DNA of 37,296 nt from Endotrypanum monterogeii (taxonomy: Eukaryota; Euglenozoa; Kinetoplastea; Trypanosomatida; Trypanosomatidae). The notes beneath the pieces are model-generated. The model saw only the letters and a list, made by a program, of their open reading frames with translations, did no database searches and was not told the DNA's origin. Positions 34,079-37,296 of the stretch are shown piece after piece. The first letter of the stretch is position 1. Each line of letters begins with the position of its first letter. The translations under genes were made by a program, and so were the position numbers. The DNA lies in contig CM007326.1 of assembly GCA_000333855.2 (NCBI GenBank), positions 149,789 through 187,084 on the forward strand, in the 5' to 3' direction.

Positions 34079-36535
34079 ATGGAGCAGCAATGCACAGATC
34101 ACTGCGATACCGCCACCACTAGTGGAGGAGATCAGGTTGTCACCGATGGCACACCCGATACAAGGGTTTTCGTGTCACAGGAGGAGAGGGTGGATGTGCT
34201 TTCTGCGGTCGACCAAGAGCAACAGGCGAGCTCAGACAAGGGTGACCGTAGCCACATGCACAAGGTATCTCAGGCACCGGTCGCATCTCTGACATGCGTG
34301 CCGGCTTGTGCTGTACAACAGGGTCCACATCAGCTGAATGGATTGATAAACACAGACACTCGAGCACCGATGCCAGCCACGGCTAGTTTGCCGAGTATAT
34401 CGGCAGCATCGACAGAGTGTGGGGTTGACATGCGCAGTTCACCTGCTGCTTGCACCGACTTGCAGCGTGGCGTTGCCACCGCTGCACCACTCCACGATGG
34501 CCCCACCGTGGCGCCGCGGATCTCGTCGGCAGGGGGGCGTGTCGGCACCAATATAGTAGCCGAAGGTGACCCGAAGCAGGCTCCTAGTGACTTGGCACAG
34601 GATTATATCCAGCCGGTCGATGGCCCCACCGTGGCCTCAGGAGCGGGGGACTCCCAGGCGTGGGTGATCGACGTTTCATTTGCAAAGCCGCGACCGAGGC
34701 GTAAGATGTCAGCAAAAGAGAGGGCCACCATCGAAAAGCAAAGAGTGTGCAATCGAGCTGCCGGTCCAGACAGCGAGGGCAATGTTGCCGTCACGCTCGG
34801 TGCTAGCCCAGCCGTAGCAACAGCGTCGTCAACCCTGCAGGTAGTGCACCTCGATACTCTTGCCGTGGACCGTGACGCACTCATACCAAAGAACTTGACG
34901 ACGAGGCGGAGTGACCTGGAGAAACGACTGGTGCTGCGTTTGCCACGGCTGCTCTGCGTGAACAAGCAGTACCCCCGCAGCTGCGGCGTATCCTCGCTGA
35001 CGTCTGTGTATAATTATTTGTACAGCTGGCTAGGCGAAAGCGCTGTGGGGGCCAACCGCGCGCCACACTCGCAGGAAGAAATTATGTCCGTCCTCGGTTT
35101 TGAGCCACCGTTTGGAGAAATCATGTGGGGCTCCTTCACTGGCAACGTCACGCTGATTCGCTGGTTCCACGCGCTGAACCGCCACTGGGGCCTACGCGGC
35201 CGTGCGTACATACTGTACAAAGCCCACGGCAGCGGCAAGACAACGCACCTCTACGCTGACGACAAGGAGGCCCTGGCGGCGGTGAAGGCGGCGCTGCGTG
35301 ACCCACACTGTGCTTTGATCTATCACTGTCACAATCACTACATGGTGCCTATCGGTTACCAGGACATTCCGCTGGCACAAATGGACTTCCTGAAGCCGGA
35401 TGTGGCGGAGTCAAACTGTGAGACTACACTATTCATTGGGGAGGTCAGTCGTGGCCGGCATGAGGCCATGTACGCGCGCAAGTGGTCGCAGATTGTGAAG
35501 GATATTGAATGCAAATCGCCTTTCTTCTTCAATATTCGTCATCCCGAGGAGGGCGTGCAGCGCCGCCCCCCCAAAAGACGGGTTTCCAGGGAGGGGGAAG
35601 ACTGCCGTACCGCTGTCCCGCATCCTATCATCGCCGCTGACAAGGCGACAGCGGAGGCAACAACGACTGCGATGAGCGGGGCGGAGGGGCTGCAGCCGCT
35701 AGAGGAGCAAGGTGGGAAGCCAAGTCGGGAGGACAGTACCCCCGTCCCCATCCTCGTGGCGCCACCGTTGAGCTGCCCTCTGCCGTGCCCTACCGGTATG
35801 CCGTATGGCGTCTGCACTAACATTAACGGTGAGCCCCCTGGCGATGCAGCACGCAGCAGTAGTGGTGATACAGTGGACGTGGTGGCCTTCACAGCCGCCA
35901 AACCTACGCTGCCGCCGGCGGTGACGTTATGCTCAGGGCATCACCATCAAAGTTCATCTCACTCATTATCAACAGGGGTGTTCACCGTGGTAGTTGCGGA
36001 GCCCAAGTTCGCTAGCCTGTCCGCTGGAGTCTCTGAAGGCTCGTTTATCGCGACAGTGCGGCCTACGCAGGAATTGCCGAGGCACGAGGTGGTGACTACA
36101 CCCTCTTGCCCGAGCTCTGCGGCAGACAGGGATGCGTATCCCGGGGCGCCGTTGGCGCCACCCACACAGAACGAAGTGCCCTCGGCTCCTCTTGCGAACA
36201 GAGCCGTGAACTCACCGGAAAGCGTGGGCGCCGTGCCTGTACCCTTTCTTCCGCTCGAATCATCCTCGTCGTCGCCGCGGGCGGTCGGTGCTCCTGGTGC
36301 GTCAACGCACAGTGCAGCGGAGGTGCAGCTGCCTCAGCGATCGGCTCCGTCACCAGCCAGACCGAAAAAAGAGCGCGGTAACCTGCACTGCATTATTTGC
36401 TTCCGCAATGACGAGGCAGAGCCTTGCATGGACCGGTACGAGGACAACCCCGGCTGGCTTTCGAGGAGGACTGCCGCATCGTCGTCATCGTCGAAGTCTT
36501 ATTTCTCTGAAAGCAGCTCGAGTAGTGCTGCGTGA
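34079..36535 (+). CDS. BIVM-family protein (basic immunoglobulin-like variable motif-containing)
   Basis: The core at about residues 285-490 of 818 matches the BIVM family, found from protists to mammals and of unknown biochemical function. Segments seen in order are KQYPRSCGVSSL (296-307), LGFEPPFGEI, GSFTGNVTLIRWF, AYILYKAHG, LIYHCHNHYMVPIGY (413-427), TTLFIGEVSRGRH and KWSQIVKDIE. The Cys (C302) after a Gln (Q297) and the later His (H420) followed by VPIGY resemble the Gln-Cys...His layout of papain/C39-type peptidases; this is inference, not known activity. A basic stretch KPRPRRKMSAKERATIEKQR near 202-220 could be a nuclear signal or nucleic-acid contact. Both flanks are long, Ser/Ala/Pro-rich and disordered. 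A short Cys/acidic CIICFRNDEAEPC segment and poly-Ser end the protein. The frame opens at TTG; ATG 34079 was chosen. Confidence 0.85.
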   Translation: MEQQCTDHCDTATTSGGDQVVTDGTPDTRVFVSQEERVDVLSAVDQEQQASSDKGDRSHMHKVSQAPVASLTCVPACAVQQGPHQLNGLINTDTRAPMPATASLPSISAASTECGVDMRSSPAACTDLQRGVATAAPLHDGPTVAPRISSAGGRVGTNIVAEGDPKQAPSDLAQDYIQPVDGPTVASGAGDSQAWVIDVSFAKPRPRRKMSAKERATIEKQRVCNRAAGPDSEGNVAVTLGASPAVATASSTLQVVHLDTLAVDRDALIPKNLTTRRSDLEKRLVLRLPRLLCVNKQYPRSCGVSSLTSVYNYLYSWLGESAVGANRAPHSQEEIMSVLGFEPPFGEIMWGSFTGNVTLIRWFHALNRHWGLRGRAYILYKAHGSGKTTHLYADDKEALAAVKAALRDPHCALIYHCHNHYMVPIGYQDIPLAQMDFLKPDVAESNCETTLFIGEVSRGRHEAMYARKWSQIVKDIECKSPFFFNIRHPEEGVQRRPPKRRVSREGEDCRTAVPHPIIAADKATAEATTTAMSGAEGLQPLEEQGGKPSREDSTPVPILVAPPLSCPLPCPTGMPYGVCTNINGEPPGDAARSSSGDTVDVVAFTAAKPTLPPAVTLCSGHHHQSSSHSLSTGVFTVVVAEPKFASLSAGVSEGSFIATVRPTQELPRHEVVTTPSCPSSAADRDAYPGAPLAPPTQNEVPSAPLANRAVNSPESVGAVPVPFLPLESSSSSPRAVGAPGASTHSAAEVQLPQRSAPSPARPKKERGNLHCIICFRNDEAEPCMDRYEDNPGWLSRRTAASSSSSKSYFSESSSSSAA

Positions 36536-37296
36536 TGCATGCCGGTTAGTCCATTGGCGGGTTGCAACGGTACCACGAATGAGAGGGCGGATGTGTACTG
36601 GCGACAAAGAAAGGGAGAGGGAGAAATGGAGAAGGAAATCCGGGGCGAGGGGGGGGGGTGCAGTGCTCTGTTGTGCGCACATTGCGGTGTGCGAATGAAT
36701 GTAAAGAAAAGAGGTGACGTGCGATCTGTGGGTGTGAGCGAGAAAAAAAGGCCATGTGAAGCGGGAGAGATCAATCATAGACTCGGACAAAGTGCGGTGT
36801 GGATGTGTGGCCCCTTTCCCGTCATCTCTTTAGAGGGCTTGATTGTCTCACTTTTTTCCCCCTTTCCCTCTTCCCAGACACGCACGCACACACGCACATA
36901 TAACGATAGGAGAACAACAGAGTCGGGTGCGGCACGCGTGTGGGCGCCTCGTCGACGCCGTGCACGCTCTGCGCATAGCCCGGGCCTGTGGCGCCCCACA
37001 CAGGCTGCTCCGACGCGGCGCCGCTCAATACCCTGATTTGAGATACCAGTAGAGATACATTGCTCTAGTCACCCTAATGCTATTGCTACGTCACAACTAC
37101 CAGCGCCAGCAGCGGCTCTGACGTTGGTGAGAGAAAAGAGGTAGGAAGCCTCGTGGTGTCCCCCCACACATACACATACACATAGACAGACGACGACGGG
37201 GGAGAGGTGGAGAGGGGGAGAGGGGGGGAGAGGGGGGGGAGAGGGGGGGAGAGGGGGGAGAGGGGGGGAGAGGGGGAGAGGGGGAGAGGGGGGAGA
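36536..37296. other. 3' flank of the BIVM gene
   Basis: No credible gene. A purine-rich stretch (36608-36658) lies soon after the stop. A GC-rich block (36925-37025) precedes a pyrimidine-poor end and a G-rich GA array from 37198 to the window end. Confidence 0.6.
37198..37296 (+). repeat. Polypurine GAG(G)n tandem array at the window end
   Basis: About 100 bases of almost only A and G, built from AGAG followed by runs of 5-8 G, about eleven units with variable length. G-runs this dense could form G-quadruplexes in DNA or RNA. The array may continue beyond the window. Confidence 0.85.

Noticed and set aside
34496..34635. Repeated 17-base word (DGPTVA) in the BIVM N-terminus
   Set aside because: Two in-frame copies 123 bases apart in low-complexity sequence; too short to claim a repeat domain.

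Overview
The window looks like nuclear DNA of a trypanosomatid flagellate, most likely Leishmania or a close relative. Nine protein genes all lie on the + strand. They have no visible introns, are GC-rich, and are separated by 0.75-2.7 kb spacers full of polypyrimidine tracts, homopolymers and (TA)n, (CA)n or (GT)n microsatellites. This is the usual layout of a kinetoplastid polycistronic unit, whose mRNAs are separated by spliced-leader trans-splicing and polyadenylation. No tRNA, rRNA, minus-strand gene, CRISPR array or intact transposon was found. Species cannot be settled from the sequence alone.

Layout: (1) 186-1062, a Ser/Thr-rich reading frame that appears frameshifted or broken; (2) 3425-7192, NAD kinase with a very long N-terminal extension; (3) 8702-12232, condensin kleisin CAP-H (Barren); (4) 13275-14252, unknown 325-aa protein; (5) 15020-16783, a protein resembling FAD-dependent monooxygenases whose three FAD-contact motifs all look degenerate; (6) 18032-19735, a SpoU/TrmH-type (SPOUT) RNA 2'-O-methyltransferase, probably mitochondrial; (7) 20610-22604, a C-terminal U-box protein with hydrophobic segments, likely an E3 ubiquitin ligase; (8) 25274-30955, a 1893-aa leucine-rich-repeat protein; (9) 32107-33006, a 299-aa protein with one hydrophobic segment; (10) 34079-36535, a BIVM-family protein whose core looks like a papain/C39-type fold. 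A 316-base run of N at 24391-24706 interrupts the spacer before the LRR gene.

The genes do not form one pathway, as expected for trypanosomatid arrays, where neighbours share transcription but not function. The main points of interest are: (a) four genes (8702, 18032, 20610, 32107) where the first AG after an AG-free, pyrimidine-rich stretch lies 0-2 nt before the ATG, which predicts mRNAs with almost no gene-encoded 5' UTR; (b) the BIVM core with candidate Cys302/His420; (c) the degenerate FAD-fold protein; (d) a strong hairpin just after the LRR gene; and (e) assembly gap flanks that look like two diverged copies of the same sequence. Start codons were set to the first in-frame ATG consistent with a nearby splice-acceptor signal; several longer frames open at non-ATG codons and were trimmed.
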